Source of the DNA: Bryobacterales bacterium
GTDB taxonomy: Bacteria > Acidobacteriota > Terriglobia > Bryobacterales > Bryobacteraceae
Direction: 5' to 3'
Length of the DNA stretch: 64,000 nt
Assembly: GCA_003164035.1 (NCBI GenBank)
Contig: PLRS01000110.1
Coordinates: 1 to 64,000, forward strand
The notes under the pieces are model-generated. The model did no database searches and was not told the origin of the DNA. It saw only the letters and a program-made list of their open reading frames with translations. Within the stretch, counting starts at the first letter, position 1. Every line of letters begins with the position of its first letter. This document shows, piece by piece, positions 34,034 to 43,312 of this stretch. The position numbers and the translations under genes are program-made.

Positions 34034-34833
34034 CGCAGCGGGACGTGCAGGCTTACGTGACCCTGGCTGAGCAGACCGGCGTCAAACCGGAGGACTGCCT
34101 GGTCGCCAAACTGATCGCCGCACAAAACCCGGACGAGGCGCTTGCCTGGGCCGAGCGTGGGCGCGACCTCGACCGGGAGAAACACTTCCGCTCCACCGCA
34201 GGCTATGACTTGGATAAGCTCCACCGCGAACTACTGACGCGGCTCGGCCGGCAGCACGAAGCGCTGGAAGCGGCGTGGGCGGAATATAGGCAGCATCCCT
34301 CCAAGTTCACCTACGATGACCTGATGAAGTTCGTGCCCGAGACCGAGCGTCGGGAATGGCATGACAAAGAGCTGAACGCCGCCGAGGGCGCGGACTTGCA
34401 TTCGCAGCTGGAACTGTTCATCGAAACTGGAGAGATGGAGCGGCTAGCAGCATTGGTGAGCAGCTCGACCGATCAAGCTCTTGAAGCCATGAGCCACTAC
34501 GCCACTGAACCCGCGGCGAAGCGCCTCGAGGACGGTTATCCGGGTCTTGCCGCCCGGCTTTGGCGGGCCCAGGGGCTCCGCATCGTTGATGCCAAGAAGA
34601 GCAAGTACTACGACGCCGCGCTTTCGAATTTCGAACGCGCCAGGAATTGCTATCTGAGGGCCGGGCTGGCGGTCGAGTGGGAAAAGACAGTGCGGCAGGT
34701 CTCAGCGGCTCACTTCCGCAAGAGTGGATTCATCACGGGCTTTCAGACGTTGGCGGCCGGCACGAAGCATGCCGCGCCGAGTTCCTTTCTGGAGCGCGCC
34801 AAGACGCGTTGGGGCGAGCGGCACGGAGGATGA
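34021..34833 (+). pseudogene. C-terminal part of a DUF6880-like helical repeat protein
   Basis: 262 residues from a GTG at 34045, but similarity appears to begin upstream at the junction with the RtcB fragment ('YCAQRDVQAYVTLAEQTGVK'). Helical-repeat protein: 'NPDEALAWAERGRDLDREKH', 'LHRELLTRLGRQHEALEAAW', 'YPGLAARLWRAQGLRIVDAK'. It resembles the C-terminal half of SWIM/DUF6880-type proteins. The N-terminal half is missing, so it is probably not functional, although a product could be made from 34045. Confidence 0.55.
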
Positions 34834-35355
34834 CCGGGGGCATGACGCTGTCAACCGCATAAATCGGATTTATGCGGAGGCCAGCGCGCATTCAACCGTT
34901 TTCGCCGGTTTTCGGCCTTTTTTGGGCTCCGGCATGATTTCTGCGTAGGGCTATAAATGTCGATGTTTCAGTAACTTCCGAGCGCGGCAAGACTTGTTGA
35001 CGGTCCCGTCCAACGTGCTCCCCAGTCTGGACACGTTTCGAACTCTTGCGGGTCAGTTGGCCGTCTGATCGAACAGGCAGACGTCTATTGCTTTCAGAGC
35101 GATTCGAGCGCACCGCCGACGCTTGTCCACAGTGGGCGCCCAGTCTGGACACGTCTCGAACTCGCCAAGGGAGCCCAAGGTAACTCCCGCATGGCGCGTG
35201 ATTCGCTCACAACCAGCGAACAATAGGCGACAGTGCGGGACTGAGGTGTTTCGGCGTCGCGCGCCCGGGTCTGGGAAACGTTACCCCAGCCCAACCTTAT
35301 TTCGCGATATAATTGGCGGCCACGAGCAACCGAGGGCTCCCGTGCTTCGGAGGAC
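34834..35355. other. gene-free stretch with two copies of a dispersed motif
   Basis: No convincing gene. Holds two copies of a motif of about 28 bases, gctccccagtctggacacgt-ttcgaactc at 35017-35045 and a one-to-three-mismatch copy at 35136-35163; a third copy is at about 37188-37216. Base composition drops visibly in G+C compared with the flanks. Confidence 0.6.
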
Positions 35356-35452
35356 ATGATCGGTAGCATGCGAAGATCACCTGAAACATCATTCCACGCT
35401 CTCGTTCTATCGGTCACGCTCGTGATTATGGCGATGATCATGAGGTTTCTGA

Positions 35453-36064
35453 TTGAACGCCCAAACGCAGAGGCGCTGGAGAAGGTCCCTAAGCGTCGCA
35501 ATAGGAGCTATTTCAGGGCTTGGACTGTATGAAACGATCTGCAGGCTTGTGGAGTTCTTGCTTGGAAAATGGGAATGGGTAAAGTGCGCGGTCCTAGGAA
35601 GAAACTTCGTCGAGGGGAAGTGGTACGGATTCTATACCTACACGTATGAAGAAAGCGGCCAGACGCACGTCGTCGTGCATCTACTCATTGAGAACATTAC
35701 CCAAGAATGGGAAAACGTTTCGATTAACGGACGCGCGTTTTCACGAACCGGAGATCCGCACGGCCAGTGGTCTTCCATCTCAGCGCGCGCGTTTGGAGAC
35801 CAATCCCAACTTGAGATTCGCGCTGTCGCGGATCTTTCGAGCGGTCACTTTGACTCTGCACGTACTATGCAACTAGAAGGGAGGCCGCCTGACCATATGT
35901 GCGGATACGTGTTGGACACAGTTGGCTCCCAACGGCCAGGCAAAGCGTGGTGGGAGGCCTGGAAGACGAACGCTCCGCTTCCCGACGCGGAAGCGTTGGT
36001 TGAGGCGGAAAAGCGGTACAAGAAGTTTTTGTCGAACGCTCAAAAACTTCCGGCCGCGCAGTAA
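35453..36064 (+). CDS. membrane protein with beta-rich domain, resembling S-2TMbeta (Cap15-like) effectors; N-terminus frameshifted
   Basis: The readable frame gives one hydrophobic helix ('RSLSVAIGAISGLGLYETIC') and then a beta-strand-rich domain beginning 'FVEGKWYGFYTYTYEESGQT', with 'LLIENITQEWENVSINGRAF'. Two helices followed by a 'GxWxGxxxy...ieQxw' barrel is the architecture of Cap15/S-2TMbeta effectors that attack the inner membrane in CBASS. The first helix is present but in another frame (35368-35532, 'FHALVLSVTLVIMAMIMRFL'). No CD-NTase gene is adjacent. The family link is by eye and uncertain. Confidence 0.5.
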   Translation: MNAQTQRRWRRSLSVAIGAISGLGLYETICRLVEFLLGKWEWVKCAVLGRNFVEGKWYGFYTYTYEESGQTHVVVHLLIENITQEWENVSINGRAFSRTGDPHGQWSSISARAFGDQSQLEIRAVADLSSGHFDSARTMQLEGRPPDHMCGYVLDTVGSQRPGKAWWEAWKTNAPLPDAEALVEAEKRYKKFLSNAQKLPAAQ

Positions 36065-36103
36065 GTTTTTCGTTCGGGCGCGTCGTCCGACGGTCTTGAT
36101 AGA

Positions 36104-36985
36104 GTGAACTTGAGTGAACTATTCGCGAGGTGCGACATCGTGGATGCGTTTGATTTCGTGAATGACCCCATCACGGCCGCTCAGGCCGATACCGTCAGAA
36201 ACTTGCTCGGTGAGCAATGGTCGGAAAGAGCCCGAGACGGTTTCCTGGTCACATCAGGAAGGTTCGTGGACGAAATGGGAAATGACAGGACAGCGGAATT
36301 AGCTGCTCTGTACAAAACGCACCTGCCCAGCGGAAGACTTGCCCTTCGGCGGAGTCTGGAAACACTGCTCGAATTCGTTGGAAGCCTGCGTCAGTTCGAA
36401 GCGAACTATCCTGTCTACATTAACGATCCGCAACGTGGCTCGGTCCCGGCGTTTCCTCAGCTGCCTATTCTCGGAATCGCGGAAATTGCGCCACGTCTTT
36501 ATCGGGTTATGGATTCGAAGTCAATAGCGCACGAAACGGGCGAGCTATTGCTTGACTTTATTTCGCGAGAAGGAAGGCTTCCGCACTTACCGCCTCCGCG
36601 AGGGCTCGTTTTGCGAGTGAAGCCGCGAATTCATTGGTGCTCCTATGAGCGCTACAAGAGTCCCGCCGCTACGGCCGCCGCGCTGCAGATCCTGCCAGAA
36701 TATCGCAACGACTGCGGTCTTCGAGCAACGCTGCCAACGGCAGAACTGGAAGGTCTGGTCTTTGTGGCGTTCAACGGCGACACCAAGTATCCTGAGCACG
36801 AACTGGGAGAGTCCATGGGATTCGTTGGCTACTATGTGGAAATGAAGACCCAAGACCACCCTGATCTTCCAGGAGGGGGCCTTCAGGTTGGAGTGTTCGG
36901 CAGCCCGAAGGTCGGAGAACTTGAGGCGTGGTTAGAGGCCGAGAGACGATGGTCTACAATTTGGCGTGAGCCAACTCTGACCTGA
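36104..36985 (+). CDS. hypothetical protein of the accessory region
   Basis: 293 residues from a GTG at 36104, 40 bases after the preceding gene. Not recognised. Sequence landmarks: 'FVNDPITAAQADTVRNLLGE', a helical middle ('LALRRSLETLLEFVGSLRQF'), 'RLPHLPPPRGLVLRVKPRIH' and a strand-rich C-terminal part ('GLVFVAFNGDTKYPEHELGE'). Soluble, no signal. Low G+C and codon use like the Cap15-like neighbour suggest the two were acquired together. Confidence 0.65.
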   Translation: MNLSELFARCDIVDAFDFVNDPITAAQADTVRNLLGEQWSERARDGFLVTSGRFVDEMGNDRTAELAALYKTHLPSGRLALRRSLETLLEFVGSLRQFEANYPVYINDPQRGSVPAFPQLPILGIAEIAPRLYRVMDSKSIAHETGELLLDFISREGRLPHLPPPRGLVLRVKPRIHWCSYERYKSPAATAAALQILPEYRNDCGLRATLPTAELEGLVFVAFNGDTKYPEHELGESMGFVGYYVEMKTQDHPDLPGGGLQVGVFGSPKVGELEAWLEAERRWSTIWREPTLT

Positions 36986-37379
36986 TCTCTTGCCGCTCCT
37001 TGGGTGACCCGTGGGGATGCACCACTCAAGAGCCGGGATTCGATGCGATTGTCCGCAAGTCTTCTTCGGAGGTTGCGGAAGCTGAATCCGGTAGCTTCCC
37101 TAAACACCAGCAAGGATTCGAACCTGAAAGCAAAGGCTTTAACGTCTTCTCGCGAGCGTGCTTCAATGGAATCAATACGTTGTGATCTGGCTCCCCATCG
37201 TGGACACATTTCGAACTTTGGTGGCATGCCCACCGTCGGGGATCATTGCGGTTTTCCAACAGATTCAGACCCAAGCGAGTGCATGAGCACACGGGTGGCA
37301 CTGCGCAACGCCGGTTGTCGCCGCCCACTGCCGTCCTGAACAGGTGCTAATATCTGAGACTGGGTGTTGCGTTCTCAAT
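36986..37379. other. gene-free stretch with the third motif copy
   Basis: No gene is supported. A copy of the dispersed motif (ggctccccatcgtggacaca-tttcgaact) lies at about 37187-37216. The promoter of the downstream three-gene operon must lie here or just inside. Confidence 0.55.
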
Positions 37380-38672
37380 ATGATAGCCTCCACCTTCTGG
37401 TTCTCACCCGCGTCCAGCGAGGTCTCGTCATCTCGGATCTCCCTCGACTTCGGTCTGCGCTCGGCCGACTTCTTCTTCCGAGAGCTTGTCGTGCCAGAAT
37501 TAGGGCGGATCTGGTTCGTCCGGCAGTTTTCGTGGCCCCTGGCATCGCTCGCACTTCACGAGTCCATGCAGAACCAGGGATCAAACGCCCCAAGACCCAC
37601 TGCAATCTGCCATGGCATCGAGGCCCTCGCATGCAAGTTGGCGTACCAGATCAACCCGCAGGGCCCGTTTGAGCGGATACTTGGAAGCCGAGCCTTCGGT
37701 CGTGATCCCGAGATGAGAGTCCGGAGCTTTCAGCAGCTTCGGCAGCCGAGCAACTATGTTCGCAACACGCATCGTCAAGCCGCAACGCGCGCTATCCGAC
37801 AGGACGGTGGCCTGGGCTTCGCAACGGGTACCAGATTCGATCTCCTTGATCTCGAGCCCGTAGGAAGGGCTCTTGCAGAGGCGTTCCTCGACCAACGTGT
37901 CGGACTGGGCGGGACGAGTCTGCGCAAGTGGCTGCTTGGGTGGCTCCGGGACGAACAAGAACTGCCCGGCTGGTCCGACACCCTCGCAAGAGCGCTGGTC
38001 CCCGAACGCCCGACTTCAGAAGAGCGCGAACTTGTTCGCTCGCGGGTGCTCGATACGCGGACACCGGAGTGCGCGACGCGACAGCACCTCGCGCCGGCGA
38101 TTGGCCGTGCGGCAGATCTGCCGGACATCAGAAGCGTCGTTGTTCCCCGCTTGCGCGACGCGGGTCACCGAAAGCAGGCCGACGAGGTTATTGCAGCACT
38201 CGCATTCGGCGCCGTGCTCGACCGCGCGCGTGACGCAACCGCCGATCTCACGCAAGCGGTTGACGCCGCCCGCGGTGGCGTTCCAGCAGCCACGCTCGCG
38301 CGGGACGCGGCGATCCGGAAATCCCTCGGTGGCCTCAGGGCCGCAGCGAAGAACTTCTCCTCGAAGGTGAGCACTGTCGGCATCACCGAGCCGACAAGTC
38401 GGGTATTCGTGGATGCCCTCTTGGGACGAGACGACGAGTTGCAGACAATCAGGTTTCTGGTCGGGAGAGTCGCACAGGTTCTCTGTCTTTCGGACGACTC
38501 CGTGCATCGCGGCGCCCTATTCCGCGTAGTCGACCAAAGCGAGTCGCTGGACGGTCTAGAGGAGGGCGCGGCAAGCATCGAACCCGACCGGACGAATCGG
38601 ACGGGGCGGACATTTCGCATCGCGAACTTGCACTCATTACTGCGCGATGTCGTACAGCGAGGCGCGGCATGA
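37380..38672 (+). CDS. unknown protein, first gene of a three-gene candidate defence operon
   Basis: 430 residues from the ATG at 37380 (a GTG at 37344 is possible). No family recognised. Soluble and mostly helical, with arginine-rich segments ('ELVVPELGRIWFVRQFSWPL', 'AAIRKSLGGLRAAAKNFSSK', 'LQTIRFLVGRVAQVLCLSDD'). Its stop overlaps the start of the Tdp1/PLD-like gene by four bases (ATGA), so the three genes are translationally coupled and probably form one complex or pathway. Confidence 0.75.
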   Translation: MIASTFWFSPASSEVSSSRISLDFGLRSADFFFRELVVPELGRIWFVRQFSWPLASLALHESMQNQGSNAPRPTAICHGIEALACKLAYQINPQGPFERILGSRAFGRDPEMRVRSFQQLRQPSNYVRNTHRQAATRAIRQDGGLGFATGTRFDLLDLEPVGRALAEAFLDQRVGLGGTSLRKWLLGWLRDEQELPGWSDTLARALVPERPTSEERELVRSRVLDTRTPECATRQHLAPAIGRAADLPDIRSVVVPRLRDAGHRKQADEVIAALAFGAVLDRARDATADLTQAVDAARGGVPAATLARDAAIRKSLGGLRAAAKNFSSKVSTVGITEPTSRVFVDALLGRDDELQTIRFLVGRVAQVLCLSDDSVHRGALFRVVDQSESLDGLEEGAASIEPDRTNRTGRTFRIANLHSLLRDVVQRGAA

Positions 38673-40564
38673 GCGACGCCGACACTCTCCTCGACGTGTT
38701 TGTGCCACCCGAGGACATGGTGGGTCACAGTGCTGCGCTCGTTGCGATGACGGGCGCAGAGGACTTCCTGGAGGCCGCCGTCCAGCGGTTCTCAGGTCTT
38801 CGCCCCCGACAACGCGCTGAGCTTGGCAATGTTCTCGTGTACCTGATGCTCGACGGTCACGCGTCGGCGTCCCGGCAAAGCGTGCGGCCACCCGGCCGCG
38901 TGCCGGGACTGCACGAGTTACAACCGCGCAGTGTAGATGCGAGGTCGCTACTGCACGCCAAGCTGGCGCTACTCGCGTTTGCTCCGAATCGCAGTGCCGA
39001 CCCCGATTATCTGCGGCTTGCTGTCCTCACGGCCAACTTCACGAATGCATCTGCCAGGCAGCAATTGGAGCTCGTCTGGATCATCAACATCCCTCGTATT
39101 GGCAGCGCCAGGGCGGCAGACCGCGCTGAGGTGTCGGCCGCCGGCAAATTCATCGAACAGCTTCTCGATCGGCGTTATTACCGCGACGAGCAAGGGCTGC
39201 CGAGCAAGCAACATGGACTTACTGCGCGGCTTGACACATTACTGGAGACGGCCAGGAGTCTCACGCCTTCGAATGCCAAACCGCGTTTCATTCACTCCCT
39301 GGATCGGCCGCTCTACGAGCAGATTCGTCAGCGCTTTCGCAGTAAGATCCATTCACCACGGAACCTCCTCCTCTGCGGCTCGGGTTTCTATGAGGAGCCG
39401 TCAGGGAAGGCGCGAAAGCCTGCCGTCTTCGCAAAGCTTGAAAACATTGCAAGATTCACCGCCAACGTACGTCGCGTTGCCCTTGTCGAGCCCGGCGAGG
39501 CAGGTGCGGTCGCGCCCTGGGCGGCACACGGCACCACGGAGGGCTGGGAGATTGCGCGGCCCTCGGACGCGCTGGGCCTCAACCGCTGCCTGCACGCAAA
39601 GTTCGTGTACGCCGGCTATCTCCGCGACGATCACGCCAGTAACGGTTGGGTATACCTCGGCTCGGGCAACCTCTCGCACCGGGGCCTTCTCACCTCCGGC
39701 ACCATGGCGGCGGGGAATGTGGAATGCGGTGTCATCATCCCGGTGAACGAGCGGCTGGATAAAGAGGAGATTAAGAGCAAGTTGTTCTGGAACCCGGATG
39801 CCAAAGACATCGGCGCCGATGAGTGGAAGGTAGGGCAGGTAGGCGACGCCCCGGAAATGATGACCTTAATCGAGGCGCCGCCGATTCTCTCGGCGTTGAT
39901 CGAGCTTTCACCCGAGCCTGCGCTCCGATTGCTCTGGCGAGAAGACGTGCCGCAGGATGCGCGAACCAGCATCTGCTGGACGGGGCGTGATTGGCAGGCA
40001 GTGGCTCGTGGCGAACACAGCGTCGTGCTCCTGGATACCGAACAACCGAGCGCTCTTTGCGTGCGTGACGACGGCTCCGGGAAGGACTGGACCGTCCCCG
40101 TGGTTGATCCGGCTGGACGCGTATGTTGGCAGCCTCCGCGCTTCGCCACGTATGCCGATGCGCTCGCCGCGCTTCTGGACTTCCCGATTCGCCCGGCCGA
40201 AGCCGCGGACGATGATGAGGACGCAGACGGTGATGGCACGGGTGCGCCGGCCGCCGGCTCGGGTGGCGGCATTGACGACGAGAAGAGCTACGCCTTGCAC
40301 CATGCGGCGGAACTTATCGAGAGAGTTTCCGCGTTACAGGTGGCGCTTCCAACATCGATGCTCGACGACTGGCTGGACCACCTTGATCGCATGTTCCGCG
40401 CATCGTTCCCGGAGGTGCTCGTCTCGACGTGGCGGGAACATCAGATCGATGTCTTCTCGCACCTCCGTGAAACGGCGCTTCGCCCTCCGCAATTCACAGA
40501 GAAGCAGTGCGCTCGCTACTTCGAGGTTCTCGACGGTGCCGAACACTTGTGGGGGCTGCGATGA
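38669..40564 (+). CDS. phospholipase D superfamily protein, Tdp1-like
   Basis: 631 residues. Two half-sites of the H-x-K ... N type used by tyrosyl-DNA phosphodiesterase: H96-A-K98 with N123 ('LLHAKLALLAF', 'LTANFT') and H309-A-K311 with N334 ('LHAKFVYAGY', 'YLGSGNLSHRG'). Classic PLDs have HKD; the late Asp is replaced by Asn context as in Tdp1. An acidic linker ('DDDEDADGDG') and a helical tail follow. The family includes nucleases and DNA-end processing enzymes. Overlaps both neighbours by four bases. Confidence 0.82.
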   Translation: MSDADTLLDVFVPPEDMVGHSAALVAMTGAEDFLEAAVQRFSGLRPRQRAELGNVLVYLMLDGHASASRQSVRPPGRVPGLHELQPRSVDARSLLHAKLALLAFAPNRSADPDYLRLAVLTANFTNASARQQLELVWIINIPRIGSARAADRAEVSAAGKFIEQLLDRRYYRDEQGLPSKQHGLTARLDTLLETARSLTPSNAKPRFIHSLDRPLYEQIRQRFRSKIHSPRNLLLCGSGFYEEPSGKARKPAVFAKLENIARFTANVRRVALVEPGEAGAVAPWAAHGTTEGWEIARPSDALGLNRCLHAKFVYAGYLRDDHASNGWVYLGSGNLSHRGLLTSGTMAAGNVECGVIIPVNERLDKEEIKSKLFWNPDAKDIGADEWKVGQVGDAPEMMTLIEAPPILSALIELSPEPALRLLWREDVPQDARTSICWTGRDWQAVARGEHSVVLLDTEQPSALCVRDDGSGKDWTVPVVDPAGRVCWQPPRFATYADALAALLDFPIRPAEAADDDEDADGDGTGAPAAGSGGGIDDEKSYALHHAAELIERVSALQVALPTSMLDDWLDHLDRMFRASFPEVLVSTWREHQIDVFSHLRETALRPPQFTEKQCARYFEVLDGAEHLWGLR

Positions 40565-43308
40565 CGTTCTCATGGGCGGGCGCGGCAATCGCGATCCGAA
40601 GGCTCGTCGCGCAGGATGAGGCGAGACCGCCGCATAGCCGGCGCCTCGACGACGGCCAACGCGCATCTCTGAGTTGGATAGCGCGACGTATCCAACAAGA
40701 CGGCGTAGTGCTGGCCGATGAGGTCGGCACCGGAAAGACACGCATCGCCTGTGCGGTGGTGCACGCGGTGTTCGAAGCAGGAGGACGCGCAGCCGTCGTT
40801 GTGCCGCACGGCCTGATGCACCAGTGGGCCGCCGAGTCGCGCGAGTTGAGCGTCGAGGACCCGATACCGATACCCAAGCGCCTCACTACGTTCACCGAGT
40901 TCCTCCGCGAGTCGACTGAGGCTGCTTGGAAGGACTGCAGCCCGCAACCGGATCAGCCCGAATGGTGGTTGATTTCGCACGGGTTTCGAGCCCCGCTGAT
41001 TCGCAGCAACTCTCAACCCTGGCGCGCGGCGTTACCAGCCCTCGTCAAGTTGCATCTCGCGTCACGTGCCGAACGCGAGGACGGACGCACCCAGTTGGGT
41101 AAACTTCAGAGCGATATCGACAACACAAGTCCGTCGTGGCGGGATTGGAACGGCATGGTGCGCATCGCCAGAGATGTCGCCCCGCGCATTCGCGGCCGTC
41201 GCGACTTACGCAAGAAGATCGGCCTTCTTCCACCGTTTAAGGTTCAGAGCGTAAACAATGACGACCTACTCTCAGCATCCGCAAGCGATGGTGAGGCGCG
41301 GCAGGTGACCGAGGAGATCCTTGGTCTCTGGCTCGGTGAATTCGACCTCATCGTGATCGACGAGGCACACAAAGGCCGTGTCGAGGTGGACATCGATAGC
41401 GCCGCTCTCGGAGCGATTGAGGGCTCTGTGCTGGCGCGACTCGTCGACGTGGTACTGAGGCAGCCCGAAGGCGGGCGGCGGCTCTGTCTCACTGCCACCC
41501 CGATGGAATTGGAGCTGGAGCAATGGCTCAGCCTGATCAAGCGCGCACGCCGCGGGCTCGACCTTGAGCGCGGACAAGCGGTTGTTGAGAGACTGCGCGA
41601 TGCGGCGCATTGGGCGAGTATTGTTCCAGACGCATCGAACCGGCTCGATGAGTTGTGCGCAGCTGCCCGGGACTTCACGCGGGAACTCTCCCCCTACGTG
41701 ACGCGGCGCCGACGGGACGAGGACCCGCTCATCAAGAAGTTCCGTGCCGCCGCGCAACGGCCAGAAGAGCTTCCACATCCGCATCGCAATCTGGAGAAGG
41801 TGAAGATCGGATGGACGCAAACCGTGGGTAGCAACTCGGCGTGGCTCGATGTGCTTTTCGCTACCGAGTGCATGAGCCAGAGCGCTCGTGGCCTATCACT
41901 GGCGGACACCAAGGGCTGGCCTGACGCCGTGCGGGACGCCTACACCAAGCTTCCGGCGGGTCACGTCAGTATCGAATTGATGGAGACCAGCGACCCGATC
42001 CCTGTTCCCAAACCAGACGCCGGAGACGACGACGCCAGAAGAGCTAAGATCGCAAAACTCGCCCGCGTCGCATACTGGTACCACCAGTTCGGCGCTGCAC
42101 GTAGCAGAGTTGTCGGGGAGTTCGAGCATGTTCCAGGCGTCGAGCTTAATCCCGATGCTGAGCACCCGCGAATCCTCGCCGCGGTGAAGGAGATCGAGAA
42201 GTGGACCGCGCAGCAGGAAAAAGTGCTGGTATTCGGGGTGTTTCTGCAGCCGCTTCGTCTACTCTGCGACGTGCTCAACGTTCGGCACGCGCTACGCGCG
42301 GCCGACGCAGAGCGGCCTATCGCCTACGCGGTGCACAAGGACAAAGCGTTGCTCGGGATTGCAGTTCGCCAAGTTCATCGGTTGCGTGATGAAGGTGTGC
42401 TGATAGGTCGGCTGGTGGCGGGAAAGTACACGAAAATCAAGCACGCCTTGCGGGACAGCCACACGGCGTATGACAAGCTGCGCCGACAGGTCCGTGAGGG
42501 AGCCAAGAAGCCGATCGAGGCATGGTTCGCTGACCGAACCATTCTGGGCGGTGCATCGGCGGATGGAAAGCTCGAACGGGCGATCCACGACCACCTAGTC
42601 ACATTTTTGCTTGACGACCTCCTTGCCACCAATTTGAAATCCGACGAGCTGACTCCGGCATGGATCGAGGAGCGGGCGGCAGGTTTTCTTGAGCGCCACG
42701 TACGCCCGGTCCTCGGCGAATCTGGCGACGACGATGGAGGAGATGAGGAGCAGGCTGAGTTACACCAAGAGCTGCGAAGAACCTTCCTGGAAGACGAAGC
42801 CAATACTGGGCGCCAGAGTCTTCATGCACGACTCCTGCAGGGTTCAACCCGATGGGAGACTCGGCGGTATCTGCAGGCGGCTTTCAACAGACGCGACGCG
42901 TCTCCCTGGGTGCTAGTCGCCCAGAGCCAGGTTGGTAGGGAGGGCCTCAACCTCCACGAGTCTTGTCGGGTCGTCGTGCAATTCCACGCCGAGTGGAACC
43001 CCGCCGTCCTCGAACAACAGATCGGTCGCGTTGACCGCAAGGGGAGCCTCTGGGAGGAATGCGCGCAGAAGTGGCGAGAGGGAGGAACGGAGCCTCCCCC
43101 GTTTGTGGAAGTTCGGCAACTGGTCTTCGAGGGCACCTACGATGCGTTCCAGTGGGACCGCGTAATGGCGCGACAGCACGTTTTTGACGCCAGCTTGTTC
43201 GGCGCGCTTCTGCCAGTGAGCGCTTGGGATCGCGTGCCGATCAACCAGAGGAAGAAGCTCATCGACGCGGCCCCCTCCTTCAGCCCCGATGGCTCTTCGC
43301 GAAAATAA
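40561..43308 (+). CDS. SNF2-like superfamily 2 helicase
   Basis: 915 residues from the ATG at 40561, which overlaps the PLD gene stop. Motif I 'VLADEVGTGKTRIA' (K59), motif II D267-E-A-H, motif III 'LCLTATPMELE', and the C-terminal lobe with 'QSQVGREGLNLHESCRVVVQ' and 'EQQIGRVDRKG' (motifs V/VI). A large insertion separates the lobes. Helicases of this type pair with PLD proteins in DISARM (DrmD/DrmC) and Dpd systems, but neither a methylase nor DrmA/B or DpdA is present here. Confidence 0.88.
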   Translation: MTFSWAGAAIAIRRLVAQDEARPPHSRRLDDGQRASLSWIARRIQQDGVVLADEVGTGKTRIACAVVHAVFEAGGRAAVVVPHGLMHQWAAESRELSVEDPIPIPKRLTTFTEFLRESTEAAWKDCSPQPDQPEWWLISHGFRAPLIRSNSQPWRAALPALVKLHLASRAEREDGRTQLGKLQSDIDNTSPSWRDWNGMVRIARDVAPRIRGRRDLRKKIGLLPPFKVQSVNNDDLLSASASDGEARQVTEEILGLWLGEFDLIVIDEAHKGRVEVDIDSAALGAIEGSVLARLVDVVLRQPEGGRRLCLTATPMELELEQWLSLIKRARRGLDLERGQAVVERLRDAAHWASIVPDASNRLDELCAAARDFTRELSPYVTRRRRDEDPLIKKFRAAAQRPEELPHPHRNLEKVKIGWTQTVGSNSAWLDVLFATECMSQSARGLSLADTKGWPDAVRDAYTKLPAGHVSIELMETSDPIPVPKPDAGDDDARRAKIAKLARVAYWYHQFGAARSRVVGEFEHVPGVELNPDAEHPRILAAVKEIEKWTAQQEKVLVFGVFLQPLRLLCDVLNVRHALRAADAERPIAYAVHKDKALLGIAVRQVHRLRDEGVLIGRLVAGKYTKIKHALRDSHTAYDKLRRQVREGAKKPIEAWFADRTILGGASADGKLERAIHDHLVTFLLDDLLATNLKSDELTPAWIEERAAGFLERHVRPVLGESGDDDGGDEEQAELHQELRRTFLEDEANTGRQSLHARLLQGSTRWETRRYLQAAFNRRDASPWVLVAQSQVGREGLNLHESCRVVVQFHAEWNPAVLEQQIGRVDRKGSLWEECAQKWREGGTEPPPFVEVRQLVFEGTYDAFQWDRVMARQHVFDASLFGALLPVSAWDRVPINQRKKLIDAAPSFSPDGSSRK

Positions 43309-43312
43309 GCGC

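Noticed and set aside
34892-35501. Overlapping minus-strand frames of 86 and 135 codons
   Set aside because: They run across the dispersed motif copies and the membrane-protein start, and have no recognisable features.
37100-37140. ggttcgaatcc-like T-arm on the minus strand
   Set aside because: The stem does not pair fully and no acceptor, D or anticodon arm could be assembled around it. Not a tRNA.
37380-43308. Calling the three-gene operon DISARM or Dpd
   Set aside because: Only the PLD and helicase types are shared. The DrmA/DrmB/methylase or DpdA genes needed for those systems are absent from the window.
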